Part shown: positions 25,545 to 33,847 of the stretch, piece by piece
How positions within the stretch are numbered: position 1 is the first letter of the stretch
How the letters are laid out: each line of letters begins with the position of its first letter
Source of the DNA: an uncultured Prevotellaceae bacterium
GTDB taxonomy: Bacteria; Bacteroidota; Bacteroidia; Bacteroidales; Bacteroidaceae
DNA: 48,901 bases
Reading direction: 5' to 3'
Assembly (NCBI GenBank): GCA_946185485.1
Contig: CAMHJQ010000022.1
Location: forward strand, 1 to 48,901
Made by a program: the position numbers and the translations under genes
Notes under the pieces: model-generated
What the model was told of the DNA's origin: nothing
Seen by the model: only the letters and a program-made list of their open reading frames with translations
The model's database searches: none

Positions 25545-26099
25545 TTATACCTCACCTAAAGCAAAGTTCTCGGGTTTCTTGCCCTTGAAGTCTTTGAAGT
25601 ACAACTTGATTTCGCGTATCTGTGCATCGATATCGCCATTCGGAATTACAGTCTTGCTGCAACGGATGAGTTTTTTCTCATAGTCGACACCAAAAAGCAG
25701 GATGGGTATTTCTGCTTTTTGCGCAATATAGTAAAAGCCTTTTTTCCATTCGGGATTGGCCGAACGGGTACCTTCCGGGGTGATACATAGCAGGAAGTGG
25801 TTCAGCTGACGGGCCGTGGCAGCCAGATTGTCCGTCATGCTGGTTTTCTTGCTACGCCATACGGGTATACCTCCCATATTGCGGAAGATGGGGCCAAGAG
25901 GCCAGAAAAACCATTCTTTCTTCATCAAGAAGTTGCTTCTCATACCTACGGCTCTGCTATATAGCTGTCCTATCAGAAAGTCCCAGTTGCTGGTATGCGG
26001 CGCCAGACAAATGATGGCTTTATCAGGAATGGGCTCTGTCACTTCCATCGTCCATCCCATGCGTTTGCACAGCAACCAGTTACAAAATGATTTCCACAT
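25545..26099 (-). CDS. PlsC-like acyltransferase
   Basis: A 184-residue member of the 1-acyl-glycerol-3-phosphate acyltransferase family. Block 1 is HTSNWD (the H-x4-D catalytic motif), block 2 contains FFWPLGPIFRNMGGIPVWR and block 3 is ITPEGTRS (the phosphate-binding EGTR). It has no transmembrane helix and is shorter than E. coli PlsC, as in the small lysophospholipid acyltransferase group of Bacteroidetes. It may acylate lysophospholipid, glycerol phosphate, or an amino-lipid; the exact acceptor is undetermined. The next gene starts 2 bases downstream. Confidence 0.9.
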   Translation of the reverse strand: MWKSFCNWLLCKRMGWTMEVTEPIPDKAIICLAPHTSNWDFLIGQLYSRAVGMRSNFLMKKEWFFWPLGPIFRNMGGIPVWRSKKTSMTDNLAATARQLNHFLLCITPEGTRSANPEWKKGFYYIAQKAEIPILLFGVDYEKKLIRCSKTVIPNGDIDAQIREIKLYFKDFKGKKPENFALGEV

Positions 26100-26108
26100 A
26101 TTTCTTTG

Positions 26109-26378
26109 TTACAGATTATTGATTTGGTCGATGAGCTCGCTGGTCTGAGCGATGAAATCCTCACGCAAGTTGCGGTAAAAGGATTTGGCTGCCATTCCTG
26201 GCTCTGGATGCGAGATGCGGGCAGTAAAGTCGTTTTGCATGCGAATGATGCTGAACAGTACAGCTTCAGCGTTTTTTTGATGTTCCTCACCTCTGTAAAG
26301 TGATGCGGCTATGGCCTCGGCGAATAATTCCTCACAAATCAGCTTAATACTCTTTTTTAATGTTCTTTTGTTTGTCAT
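26109..26378 (-). CDS. Small helical protein of unknown function, first gene of the operon
   Basis: An 89-residue soluble protein without recognised domain. It is predicted to be all helix: SIKLICEELFAEAIAASLYRG, QKNAEAVLFSIIRMQNDFTARI, FYRNLREDFIAQTSELIDQINN. The ATG has an unusually strong ribosome-binding-like GGAGGAG 5 bases upstream, a rare thing in this phylum where such sites are mostly absent, and so the start is well supported. It lies about 35 bases behind a promoter box and 9 bases before the acyltransferase, so it leads the six-gene operon to the PP2C-like gene. Confidence 0.75.
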   Translation of the reverse strand: MTNKRTLKKSIKLICEELFAEAIAASLYRGEEHQKNAEAVLFSIIRMQNDFTARISHPEPGMAAKSFYRNLREDFIAQTSELIDQINNL

Positions 26379-26419
26379 AAAAACTCCTCCTATTTGTATA
26401 AGTTTATTGTTTCGAAGGT

Positions 26420-26427
26420 CAAAGATA
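26420..26427 (-). promoter_or_regulatory. -7 promoter box of the six-gene minus-strand operon
   Basis: TATCTTTG on the minus strand, about 42 bases before the ATG at 26378. There is no TTTG at the -33 position. It is divergent from the pfp promoter 90 bases away. Confidence 0.65.
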
Positions 26428-26512
26428 CAAAATATTTTCCATATTCCGACACTTTCTTCAAAAAAAAAACTTAAAAAGGCTCATTTCTTTCTCTTTTCTC
26501 ACAGAAAAAGAT

Positions 26513-26520
26513 TATTTTTG
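26513..26520 (+). promoter_or_regulatory. -7 promoter box of pfp
   Basis: TATTTTTG matches TAnnTTTG; the -33 region is T-rich but lacks an exact TTTG. The predicted leader to the ATG at 26565 is about 38 bases. Confidence 0.65.
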
Positions 26521-26564
26521 CATTCCAAAAGTAAAATCATTCACTAATTAACTGATAAAAAAGT

Positions 26565-28202
26565 ATGGAAAAAAGTGCATTGCAAATTGCGAGATCCGCT
26601 TATCAGCCCAAACTGCCAAAGGCTCTGCAGGGTGCTGTGAAGATCAAAGAAGGTAAGGCTACCCAGAGTGTCGGTGATCAGGAAGAAATCAAGAAACTGT
26701 TCCCCAATACCTATGGTATGCCCATCGTAGAGTTCGAACCCGCTACTGAGGCTATTAACAAGAAGCTGAACGTGGGTATCATCCTCTCTGGCGGTCAGGC
26801 TCCTGGCGGTCACAACGTCATTACCGGTCTCTTCGACCAGGTCAAGAAGCTCAACCCCGAAAACCGTCTCTACGGCTTCATCCTGGGTCCTGGCGGCTTG
26901 GTTGACCACAACTACATGGAACTCACCAAGGAGATTATCGACCAGTATCGTAACACGGGTGGTTTCGACATGATTGGTTCTGGCCGTACCAAACTCGAAA
27001 AGGTTGACCAGTTCGAGAAAGGTCTTGAGATTATTCGCGAACTCGATATCAAGGCTATCGTCATTATCGGTGGTGACGACTCCAACACAAACGCCTGTGT
27101 GCTGGCTGAGTATTATGCTGCCAAGAACTATGGTGTGCAGGTTATCGGTTGTCCCAAGACTATTGACGGTGACCTGAAGAACGAGCAGATTGAGACCTCT
27201 TTCGGTTTCGATACCGCTTGTAAGACCTATTCAGAACTCATTGGTAACATAGAGCGCGACTGTAACTCAGCCCGTAAGTACTGGCACTTCATCAAGGTGA
27301 TGGGTCGTTCGGCTTCTCACATTGCTCTGGAGTGCGCCCTGCAGACACAGCCCAACATCTGTCTGATTTCGGAAGAGATAGAGGCCAAGGCCATGAGTCT
27401 TGATGATATCGTGACTTACATTGCTGATGCCGTAGCTGCTCGTGCTGCAGACGGCAACAACTTCGGTACTGTTATCATTCCTGAGGGTGTCATCGAGTTC
27501 ATTCCCGCCATCAAGAAGCTCATTGCCCAGCTTAACGACGTATTGGCATTGCCAGAGGTGAAGGAGATGGGACGTACTGAGCAGATTGACTTTGCCAAGG
27601 CTCATCTGACACCTGAGAACTTAGCCGTCTTCAACTCGCTGCCCACGGGTGTTGCCCGCCAGCTGGCTCTCGACCGCGATCCTCACGGCAATGTGCAGGT
27701 GTCACTCATTGAGACCGAGAAGCTGCTCTCTACGATGGTTGCCCAGAAATTGGAGAAGATGAAGAAGGCTGGTACATACAAAGGAAAGTTTGGTACTCAG
27801 CACCACTTCTTCGGCTATGAGGGACGTTGTGCTGCTCCTTCCAACTACGATGCTGACTACTGCTACGCCCTGGGTACGAGTGCAGCCCAGCTCATTGCCA
27901 ATGGCAAGACGGGCTATATGGCTATCGTGAAGAATACCACCAAGCCTGCCGACCAGTGGATTGCCGGTGGTGTGCCCATCACCATGATGATGAACATGGA
28001 ACGTCGTAATGGCGAGATGAAGCCCGTTATCCGCAAGGCATTGGTTGAACTCGACGGTGCTCCCTTCAAGACATTTGCTGCCCAGCGTGACAAGTGGGCT
28101 CGTGAGACCTGCTACACCTATCCTGGCCCCATCCAGTACTGGGGACCCACGGAGGTTTGCGACCAGCCGACCATAACGCTGGCTCTTGAACAGGCAAAGT
28201 AA
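26565..28202 (+). CDS. pfp: Diphosphate-fructose-6-phosphate 1-phosphotransferase (PPi-PFK)
   Basis: A 545-residue cytoplasmic glycolytic enzyme that phosphorylates fructose 6-phosphate with pyrophosphate and works reversibly. The phosphate-donor loop [12 protein letters not shown] carries the GGDD arrangement seen in PPi-dependent enzymes, in which the second Asp blocks ATP. The catalytic motif is [11 protein letters not shown], and [14 protein letters not shown] is a fructose-6-phosphate contact. The length fits the long (about 550-residue) plant-beta-like clade of Bacteroidetes. The gene is led by its own promoter and followed after 3 bases by a lysozyme gene. Confidence 0.96.
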   Translation: MEKSALQIARSAYQPKLPKALQGAVKIKEGKATQSVGDQEEIKKLFPNTYGMPIVEFEPATEAINKKLNVGIILSGGQAPGGHNVITGLFDQVKKLNPENRLYGFILGPGGLVDHNYMELTKEIIDQYRNTGGFDMIGSGRTKLEKVDQFEKGLEIIRELDIKAIVIIGGDDSNTNACVLAEYYAAKNYGVQVIGCPKTIDGDLKNEQIETSFGFDTACKTYSELIGNIERDCNSARKYWHFIKVMGRSASHIALECALQTQPNICLISEEIEAKAMSLDDIVTYIADAVAARAADGNNFGTVIIPEGVIEFIPAIKKLIAQLNDVLALPEVKEMGRTEQIDFAKAHLTPENLAVFNSLPTGVARQLALDRDPHGNVQVSLIETEKLLSTMVAQKLEKMKKAGTYKGKFGTQHHFFGYEGRCAAPSNYDADYCYALGTSAAQLIANGKTGYMAIVKNTTKPADQWIAGGVPITMMMNMERRNGEMKPVIRKALVELDGAPFKTFAAQRDKWARETCYTYPGPIQYWGPTEVCDQPTITLALEQAK

Positions 28203-28205
28203 CTA

Positions 28206-29096
28206 ATGCCCACCAAGAGGACCACGCATAAAAGACAGACATCCGGACGCCGTACAAGCCCTGTGCCGCATCGGCGTCCGAATGTCTTTATTCGTCTTCT
28301 GCAACACTTGCCTGGTTGGGCATGGTGGGCAGGAGGTGCTATCATAGTTGCTGTCTATGTCTTTTTCTTCTATTATTTTTTCGTCAGCCCTTTTGGATTC
28401 CGTTTCCGGGCTCTCTATGGTGATATAAGTTATCCCGAGGGCTATGAGATTCACGGTATCGACATCAGTCATCATCAGGGAAAAATCAACTGGCAGCAAC
28501 TGAAAGATGAGGGGGTCATCGACAAGTTCCCTGTGCGTTTCATTATGATTAAGGCTACTGAGGGTGCTACCAGAGTGGACGAAAACTTCATTGACAATTT
28601 CTACCAGGCTCGTGAATACGGCTTTACACGGGGAGCCTATCACTTCTATAGTGTCCATTCGCCAGCCAAGGACCAGGCTGAGTTCTTTATCCGGAATGTC
28701 GAGTTGGAAAATGGCGACCTGCCGCCTGTGCTTGATGTGGAATACAAACCCGAAAAGCAGTCTGACGAAGATTTCCAGAAAAGTGTCCTGCAATGGCTCC
28801 AAATCGTGGAGCAGCACTATGGTGTAAAACCTATCATATATACCTATTATAAATTTAAGATGAAATACCTCGACGATGCAGCCTTTGATCCTTACCCCTA
28901 TTGGATAGCCCATTACTATGTGGAGGAGGTAGAGTACAAGGGCCCTTGGAAGTTTTGGCAGCATACCGATGTGGGACGCCTGCCGGGCATCAAGGGGTAT
29001 GTTGACTTCAACATCTATAACGGCTCCTACTATGATTTGCGGAAGATGACCATTGGTGCCCGCGAACTCATAGGCGATGATGCCTATACCGACTAA
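28206..29096 (+). CDS. Membrane-anchored GH25 lysozyme-like muramidase
   Basis: A 296-residue protein. A basic N-terminal tail (about 30 residues rich in K, R, T and P) is followed by a single transmembrane helix (about residues 38-60: WWAGGAIIVAVYVFFFYYFFV), then a GH25 domain (about 82-280). The catalytic elements are the first-strand Asp in HGIDISHHQGKINW and the acidic DVE in PPVLDVEYKP; other conserved parts are FIMIKATEG and GAYHFYS. GH25 enzymes cut the MurNAc-GlcNAc bond in peptidoglycan, here from the periplasmic side of the inner membrane. It starts 3 bases after pfp and overlaps the convergent tex gene by 4 bases at its end. Confidence 0.9.
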   Translation: MPTKRTTHKRQTSGRRTSPVPHRRPNVFIRLLQHLPGWAWWAGGAIIVAVYVFFFYYFFVSPFGFRFRALYGDISYPEGYEIHGIDISHHQGKINWQQLKDEGVIDKFPVRFIMIKATEGATRVDENFIDNFYQAREYGFTRGAYHFYSVHSPAKDQAEFFIRNVELENGDLPPVLDVEYKPEKQSDEDFQKSVLQWLQIVEQHYGVKPIIYTYYKFKMKYLDDAAFDPYPYWIAHYYVEEVEYKGPWKFWQHTDVGRLPGIKGYVDFNIYNGSYYDLRKMTIGARELIGDDAYTD

Positions 29097-31237
29097 ACAT
29101 TCTTCATGGATAGTGATATGCGTTGACGGCGTACGTCAACGCCGATAACGCGTACCCGGACATGCTGGTGCAGACGGATCACCTGCGTGGGGTCGCTGAC
29201 ATAGCGGTTGGCCAGTTGTGAGACGTGTACCAGTCCGTCCTGATGGACACCGATGTCGACAAAGGCACCGAAATTAGTGATGTTGGTCACGATGCCGGGC
29301 AGCACCATGCCCTCATGCAAGTCGTCAATGGTCTGTACGGAGGCATCGAACTCAAACTCCTCAATTTGTTCGCGTGGGTCGCGACCAGGTTTCTCCAGCT
29401 CCTTCATGATGTCGGTAAGCGTGGGCAGTCCGATGTCGCCGGTGACATAGCGCCGGATATCTATCTGTTCGCGGGTTTCTTTCTGGCTTATCAGTTCGGC
29501 TACCGTACACTGGCAGTCCTTGGCCATCTGTTCCACCACGGCATAGCTCTCGGGGTGGACGGCGCTATTATCTAATGGATTCTTTGCATCGGGAATGCGT
29601 AGGAATCCTGCACATTGTTGGTAGGCGGCAGGCCCCAACCGGGGCACTTTCTTTAACTGTGCACGGCTGGTGAAGGCTCCGTGTGTCGTGCGGTAATCCA
29701 CAATGTTCTGTGCCAATGCCGGACCTAGTCCGCTGACGTAAGTCAGCAGGTGTTGTGAGGCGGTGTTGAGGTTGACACCCACCAGATTGACACAACTCTC
29801 CACCGTCTGGTCGAGCGAGTGCTTGAGCTTAGTTTGGTCTACGTCGTGCTGGTATTGTCCCACACCGATGCTCTTGGGGTCTATCTTGACCAGTTCCGCC
29901 AGCGGGTCCATCAGTCTCCTGCCTATGGATACAGCTCCGCGCACGGTGACGTCTTCGTCGGGAAATTCATCACGCGCCGCCTTCGATGCCGAATAGACCG
30001 AAGCACCGTCCTCGCTGACTACAAATACTTTGGGTTTCTGGCTGCTAAACGCTTCCTCCACAAACTCCTTGGTCTCACGACTGGCGGTTCCGTTGCCAAT
30101 GGCGATAGCTTCAATTTTGTAGTCGGCAATCATCTGCTGTAGATGGATGCTGGCTTGCATGCGGTGGTTCACCGGAGGGTGGGGGAAGATGGCTTCATGG
30201 TGCAAAAGGTTGCCTTGGCCATCTAAACAAACCACCTTACAACCTGTGCGGAATCCCGGGTCGATACCCATGACGCGCTTTTGTCCCAGAGGTGCCGACA
30301 GTAGCAGTTGGCGTAGATTCTCAGCAAAGACGCGGATAGCCTCGTCGTCGGCACGCTGTTTACTGAGGTTACTGAACTCGGTTTCGATGCTTGGCAACAG
30401 CAGACGCTTGTATCCGTCTTCCACGGCTTCAGCCACCAGACGCTGACAGGCACCATGTCCCCTGACATAGCTACGCTGTAGTCGGTTGACGGCCTCGTCG
30501 TCGTCAATGGTGATGCTAACGCGGAGAATGCCCTCGCTCTCGCCGCGGCGCATGGCCAGCAGACGGTGGCTGGAGCAGCGCTTCAGCGGTTCTTCCCAGT
30601 CGAAGTAGTCGCTGTATTTCTGGGCTTCGTCATTATCCTTTTTGCTCTTGACGGCTTTTGACACGATGAAGGCCTCACGTCGGAAGGCGCTGCGTACTGT
30701 GTTGCGGCTGCGCTCGTCTTCACTCACTTGTTCGGCAATGATGTCCTGGGCACCACGAAGAGCGTCTTCGACGCTTAATTGAGAATTGAGAATTGATAAT
30801 TGAGAACGTGCAGCACGTTCAGGATGGGGTTCGCGTTGCATCATCAGCATTGTTGCCAGAGGCTCCAAACCCTGCTCACGGGCTATCTGTGCACGTGTGC
30901 GGCGCTTGGGCTTATAAGGCAGGTAGATATCCTCCAGCGTCGTCATCTCCCAACAGTCGTCGATGCGCTTTTGCAGTTCAGCAGTCATCTTGCCCTGTTC
31001 GGTAATGGTGTTCACAACGGTGGTCTTACGCTTGGCTATCTCCTGCAACTGTTCAGCACGGTCGCTGATGGCAGCAATCTGCACCTCGTCCAGCCCGCCG
31101 GTACGTTCCTTGCGATATCGTGAGATAAAGGGAATGGTGCAGCCCTCGTCAAGAAGTTTCAGCGTGTTCTCTACGCCAGGTTCTGGTAAATGCAACTCGG
31201 CAGCAATGAGTTGCGTAAAAATCTTCAGGTATTCCAT
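29093..31237 (-). CDS. tex: Tex-family RNA-binding transcription accessory protein
   Basis: A 714-residue nucleic-acid-binding protein. In order: N-terminal helical region (FISRYRKERTGGLDEVQIAAI), the YqgF-like domain (VMGIDPGFRTGCKVVCLD, about 325-450), two helix-hairpin-helix units (VNLNTASQHLLTYVSGLGPALAQNIVDYR, KVPRLGPAAYQQCAGFLRI) and a C-terminal S1 RNA-binding domain (GMVLPGIVTNITNFGAFVDIGVHQDGLVHVSQL). Tex is thought to act in transcription or RNA turnover. A short stretch around residues 140-152 (RSQLSILNSQLS) is encoded by an AT-rich repeat that appears inserted in frame relative to the family. Confidence 0.96.
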   Translation of the reverse strand: MEYLKIFTQLIAAELHLPEPGVENTLKLLDEGCTIPFISRYRKERTGGLDEVQIAAISDRAEQLQEIAKRKTTVVNTITEQGKMTAELQKRIDDCWEMTTLEDIYLPYKPKRRTRAQIAREQGLEPLATMLMMQREPHPERAARSQLSILNSQLSVEDALRGAQDIIAEQVSEDERSRNTVRSAFRREAFIVSKAVKSKKDNDEAQKYSDYFDWEEPLKRCSSHRLLAMRRGESEGILRVSITIDDDEAVNRLQRSYVRGHGACQRLVAEAVEDGYKRLLLPSIETEFSNLSKQRADDEAIRVFAENLRQLLLSAPLGQKRVMGIDPGFRTGCKVVCLDGQGNLLHHEAIFPHPPVNHRMQASIHLQQMIADYKIEAIAIGNGTASRETKEFVEEAFSSQKPKVFVVSEDGASVYSASKAARDEFPDEDVTVRGAVSIGRRLMDPLAELVKIDPKSIGVGQYQHDVDQTKLKHSLDQTVESCVNLVGVNLNTASQHLLTYVSGLGPALAQNIVDYRTTHGAFTSRAQLKKVPRLGPAAYQQCAGFLRIPDAKNPLDNSAVHPESYAVVEQMAKDCQCTVAELISQKETREQIDIRRYVTGDIGLPTLTDIMKELEKPGRDPREQIEEFEFDASVQTIDDLHEGMVLPGIVTNITNFGAFVDIGVHQDGLVHVSQLANRYVSDPTQVIRLHQHVRVRVIGVDVRRQRISLSMKNV
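30777..30820 (-). repeat. AT-rich repeat plus palindrome inserted in frame in tex
   Basis: Four AATTGA-type units (30777-30806) are followed by the palindrome GAACGTGC-A-GCACGTTC (30804-30820). On the coding strand they spell the RSQLSILNSQLS segment of Tex. Repeats of this AATTGAGAATTGA type are familiar to me from other Bacteroidales genomes, usually between genes. Confidence 0.7.
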
Positions 31238-31273
31238 GCCTGATGTTCCTTACTTTGCGTTAAGAATAGGCGT

Positions 31274-31540
31274 TTAATGTTTCTTTCTTCTGAAGAACTG
31301 TCCGTAGTTTTTCATCAGCTTACGAACCAACAGAAAAGCGTCAATGGCGGTGACGCTATTGGCAATGAGTCCAGCCACCCATTCACCTTTTGTGGTAGCC
31401 TCACGAGGGGTGATGAGTCCGTTCCATAGGGTTCCGAACTTGTCGTTGTCCTTCTGGATGTCAGCGGCAAGTTCTTCCTTGCGCTGCTGGATTTCCTCCA
31501 GTGAGTGATATTTCTTTTCGGTAGTTCTGATGGGAAACAT
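31274..31540 (-). CDS. Small protein of unknown function, downstream of holin-X-like gene
   Basis: An 88-residue protein, with the ATG at 31540 chosen over an upstream TTG. The N-terminal half is charged and helical (EKKYHSLEEIQQRKEELAADIQKDNDKFGTLW) and the C-terminal half has a weak hydrophobic segment (EWVAGLIANSVTAIDAFLLVRKLM) with a basic end (FFRRKKH). I know no family name for it, but a gene like this often follows YtxH and holin-X-like genes in Bacteroidetes. It starts 5 bases after its neighbour, so it belongs to the same envelope-stress-type operon; function is not known. Confidence 0.8.
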   Translation of the reverse strand: MFPIRTTEKKYHSLEEIQQRKEELAADIQKDNDKFGTLWNGLITPREATTKGEWVAGLIANSVTAIDAFLLVRKLMKNYGQFFRRKKH

Positions 31541-31545
31541 AGACG

Positions 31546-31893
31546 TCAACTCATTAACAAATTAGCCAAGAAACGGATGAGTGGTTTTTGGATGAGCGGT
31601 TTGCGGAAAGCCACAAACAGCAGCAGAATGAGGAAATGGAAGAATCCGATGGTGAAGAATGCTGCTGCATAGCCAATATATTCGGAGAGCCAGTAAGCGA
31701 TGCCAAACGAGCAGTACGTCACCACAGCTATGACAATAAGGAAGAACACAATAAACAAGGCGATAGCTGTCAGCAGACGTACGAGTTTGTCTATGATGTC
31801 AAGCTTCAGATATTCTTTCTGAAGCCCGAGGTAATGTTTGACAATCTCTATCAGCTGAGCTATCGTCTCGACGTTCTTGTCACTACTGAGCAT
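31546..31893 (-). CDS. Holin-X-like small membrane protein (PF07332-type)
   Basis: A 115-residue protein with the start at 31893, the ATG just after the YtxH gene stop. A helical amphipathic N-terminus (VETIAQLIEIVKHYLGLQKEYLKLDIIDKLVRLLTAI) leads into two transmembrane helices (about 45-67 and 75-97), the pattern of the phage holin family superfamily III-type proteins often called actinobacterial holin-X or DUF1469-like. A real lytic role is unlikely because no phage genes surround it. It is the middle gene of a three-gene operon with YtxH and the 88-residue protein. Confidence 0.8.
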   Translation of the reverse strand: MLSSDKNVETIAQLIEIVKHYLGLQKEYLKLDIIDKLVRLLTAIALFIVFFLIVIAVVTYCSFGIAYWLSEYIGYAAAFFTIGFFHFLILLLFVAFRKPLIQKPLIRFLANLLMS

Positions 31894-31903
31894 GTTCACC
31901 GTT

Positions 31904-32122
31904 CTACGCTTCAACTTCGGGAGCGGCTTCTGCGATGTCATCGACGAGATCGCTGACTTCCTTACGGCTCAACTTGATATTATGCTTTTTCATGAAATCA
32001 TCGATGGTATCAGTAATTTTACTACGAGTGTCAGCTCCTTTTTCGGGAGCAATCAACAGACCTAAAACTGCTCCAGCGATGGTTCCGCCGAAGAATGCAC
32101 CTAAATAACCTAATGTCTTCAT
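31904..32122 (-). CDS. YtxH-domain small membrane protein
   Basis: A 72-residue protein. It has one N-terminal helix (GAFFGGTIAGAVLGLLIAP) followed by EKGADTRSKI, the typical YtxH signature, and a charged helical tail. YtxH proteins are linked to general stress and envelope function in other bacteria; the exact role is unclear. It leads the operon with the holin-X-like and 88-residue genes and is driven by a full-consensus promoter. Confidence 0.85.
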   Translation of the reverse strand: MKTLGYLGAFFGGTIAGAVLGLLIAPEKGADTRSKITDTIDDFMKKHNIKLSRKEVSDLVDDIAEAAPEVEA

Positions 32123-32160
32123 AATTGTATTTTTTGTTGAGTTAAACGTTTTTCAGCAGG

Positions 32161-32192
32161 CAAATATACGGAAAGTTTTCCAAATTAACAAA
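32161..32192 (-). promoter_or_regulatory. Consensus promoter of the YtxH operon
   Basis: On the minus strand TTTG (32192-32189) and TATATTTG (32168-32161) are 20 bases apart, a full match. The leader to the ATG at 32122 would be about 32 bases. Confidence 0.8.
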
Positions 32193-32232
32193 CTTTATGC
32201 AGTTTTTTTCTCCCTATTTGCGCGATATTTTG

Positions 32233-32240
32233 TAATTTCG
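32233..32240 (+). promoter_or_regulatory. Weak -7-like box before the SPOR lipoprotein gene
   Basis: TAATTTCG (one mismatch to TAnnTTTG) lies about 52 bases before the ATG at 32292. No TTTG is found at the right distance, though one is present 12 bases upstream. A promoter is expected here because the two flanking operons diverge. Confidence 0.35.
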
Positions 32241-32291
32241 CGGCAACAAATGGATTATTTACTTTAATTACATCAATAAAGAACTGAAATT

Positions 32292-32792
32292 ATGAACAAG
32301 TATGTTGTACTTTGCGCAGGTATTTGCGCAGCCATGGTTTTCACAAGTTGCAAGTCACAAGAAAGTGCTTACAGACAGCGTTATCTGAAGGCTCAGGAAC
32401 GCGAAGCTGCAGAGCGCGCTACCCAGTCACAAGAAGTTGCTGAGCAGAATGTGGTAGTTCCCCTGCAGGAAAAAGCCGCTAACAATACGAGAGTTCTTGA
32501 CAACTCCGATAACGTGAAAGTACGTCAGGAGTCTGTGACTGTGGTGAACGGAACTGGTCTGAAGAACTTCAGCGTTGTGGTCGGTTCATTCTCGCAGATT
32601 TTCAATGCCGAGGGACTGCAGCAGACTCTGAGGGCTGCTGGTTATAACGCACAGATTGTGCTCAATTCTGCCGTTCAGCCAGCTATGTATCGTGTGGTAG
32701 CTACCACCTTCGACACCAAAGCCGAGGCTGCTGCAAGCCGTGACAACCTTCAGACACAGTATCCCGGTGCCTGGCTGCTCTACGCGAAATAA
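32292..32792 (+). CDS. SPOR-domain lipoprotein
   Basis: A 166-residue lipoprotein, with a signal peptide and lipobox ending FTSC followed by KSQES. A charged helical linker (QRYLKAQEREAAERATQSQEVAEQ) is followed by the SPOR domain (about residues 92-165: FSVVVGSFSQIFNAEGLQQTLRAAGYNAQIVLN, YRVVATTFDTKAEAAASRDNLQTQYPGAWLLY), which binds glycan strands lacking stem peptides at division sites. Division-site localisation is therefore likely. It is the first gene of a + strand run with ruvX, def and others; the next start is 9 bases away. Confidence 0.92.
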   Translation: MNKYVVLCAGICAAMVFTSCKSQESAYRQRYLKAQEREAAERATQSQEVAEQNVVVPLQEKAANNTRVLDNSDNVKVRQESVTVVNGTGLKNFSVVVGSFSQIFNAEGLQQTLRAAGYNAQIVLNSAVQPAMYRVVATTFDTKAEAAASRDNLQTQYPGAWLLYAK

Positions 32793-32801
32793 GCAGCTGT
32801 T

Positions 32802-33218
32802 GTGGCACGCATTCTTTCTATAGATTACGGTAAGAAACGAACCGGACTGGCAGTCACCGACCCGCTACAGCTGATAGCTGGCGGGTTGGCGACTGTTGCT
32901 ACTCATGAACTCTTCGACTTTCTGACGGCGTATGTCGGACGTGAACCGGTAGAACTCATTGTCATCGGTGAGCCCCGCCAGCCTAACGGCCAGCCCAGTG
33001 AGAACCTGGCGCGTGTGCAGCAGTTTGTCAACCGCTGGAAGAAGGCGATGCCATCCATCCCTATCGAATATTATGACGAGCGTTTCACTTCGGTGCTGGC
33101 TCATCAGGTGATGCTGGATGCTGGCCTGAAGAAGAAAGCCCGTCAGGACAAGGCACTGGTGGACGAGATCAGTGCTACCATTATCTTAGAGGATTATATG
33201 CGTTCACGCAAATTGTAA
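32802..33218 (+). CDS. ruvX: Putative Holliday junction resolvase / pre-16S rRNA nuclease RuvX (YqgF)
   Basis: A 138-residue RNase H-fold nuclease. It begins with GTG, and the first strand follows at once: [18 protein letters not shown] with the catalytic Asp. Further conserved parts are [17 protein letters not shown], the [10 protein letters not shown] acidic motif and the final [14 protein letters not shown]. coli YqgF processes the 5' end of 16S rRNA, and the resolvase name is historical. The stop codon lies inside an imperfect 15-bp direct repeat. Confidence 0.93.
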   Translation: MARILSIDYGKKRTGLAVTDPLQLIAGGLATVATHELFDFLTAYVGREPVELIVIGEPRQPNGQPSENLARVQQFVNRWKKAMPSIPIEYYDERFTSVLAHQVMLDAGLKKKARQDKALVDEISATIILEDYMRSRKL

Positions 33219-33244
33219 ATAGTCAAACCGTAAATAGACAAATC
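33215..33244 (+). repeat. 15-bp direct repeat spanning the ruvX stop
   Basis: GTAAATAGTCAAACC is followed directly by GTAAATAGACAAATC (13 of 15 identical). It overlaps the ruvX stop and fills the spacer before def. It is of the same short AT-rich spacer type as those at 2955 and 43458. Confidence 0.7.
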
Positions 33245-33247
33245 TCA

Positions 33248-33814
33248 ATGATATTACCTATTTATATATATGGGCAGCCTGTCCTGCGTAAGGTGGCAGA
33301 GGATATCACACCCGACTATCCAGAACTGAAGCAGCTGATTGATGACATGTGGGAGACGCTGGCTGAGAGCGATGGCATCGGACTGGCTGCACCCCAGATA
33401 GGCCGTGCCATCCGTCTGTCAGTCATCGACCTGGACGTGCTCAGCGAAGACATGCCCGAGTACAAGGGTTTCCGTCAGGTCTACATCAATCCACACATCG
33501 TGGAATATGACGACAGCAAGACCGACACTTCCGAGGAAGGATGCCTGTCGCTGCCTGCCATCCACGAGAAGGTGGTGCGCCCCACCCGTATCCATGTGGA
33601 ATGGGACGACGAGCAGTTCCAGCATCACGACGAGTGGATAGAAGGTTATCTGGCCCGTGTCATGCAGCATGAGTTCGACCATCTGGACGGCAAGATGTTT
33701 ATCGACCACATCTCTCCCTTGCGTAAACAGCTCATCAAGAGCAAGCTGAAATCGCTGACGCTGGGCCGCTACCGTTGCGGTTACAAAACAAAAGCGCCCT
33801 TGCGGGCTAAATAA
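33248..33814 (+). CDS. def: Peptide deformylase
   Basis: A 188-residue iron/zinc enzyme that removes the formyl group from new protein N-termini. All three motifs are present: [17 protein letters not shown] with the metal-binding Cys, and HEFDH with the two metal-binding His and the catalytic Glu. The start at 33248 places [19 protein letters not shown] at the usual N-terminal position. It follows ruvX by 29 bases and is followed by the TPR gene after 33 bases, so it is likely part of one operon. Confidence 0.97.
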   Translation: MILPIYIYGQPVLRKVAEDITPDYPELKQLIDDMWETLAESDGIGLAAPQIGRAIRLSVIDLDVLSEDMPEYKGFRQVYINPHIVEYDDSKTDTSEEGCLSLPAIHEKVVRPTRIHVEWDDEQFQHHDEWIEGYLARVMQHEFDHLDGKMFIDHISPLRKQLIKSKLKSLTLGRYRCGYKTKAPLRAK

Positions 33815-33847
33815 TATATAAAAAATAAAAAGCATAAAGGAAGCTAA

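Noticed and set aside
31546..31893. Prophage holin
   Set aside because: The holin-X-like family is common outside phages, and its neighbours are YtxH and a small protein, with no endolysin, tail or capsid genes. The GH25 gene at 28206 is membrane-anchored and belongs to another operon.
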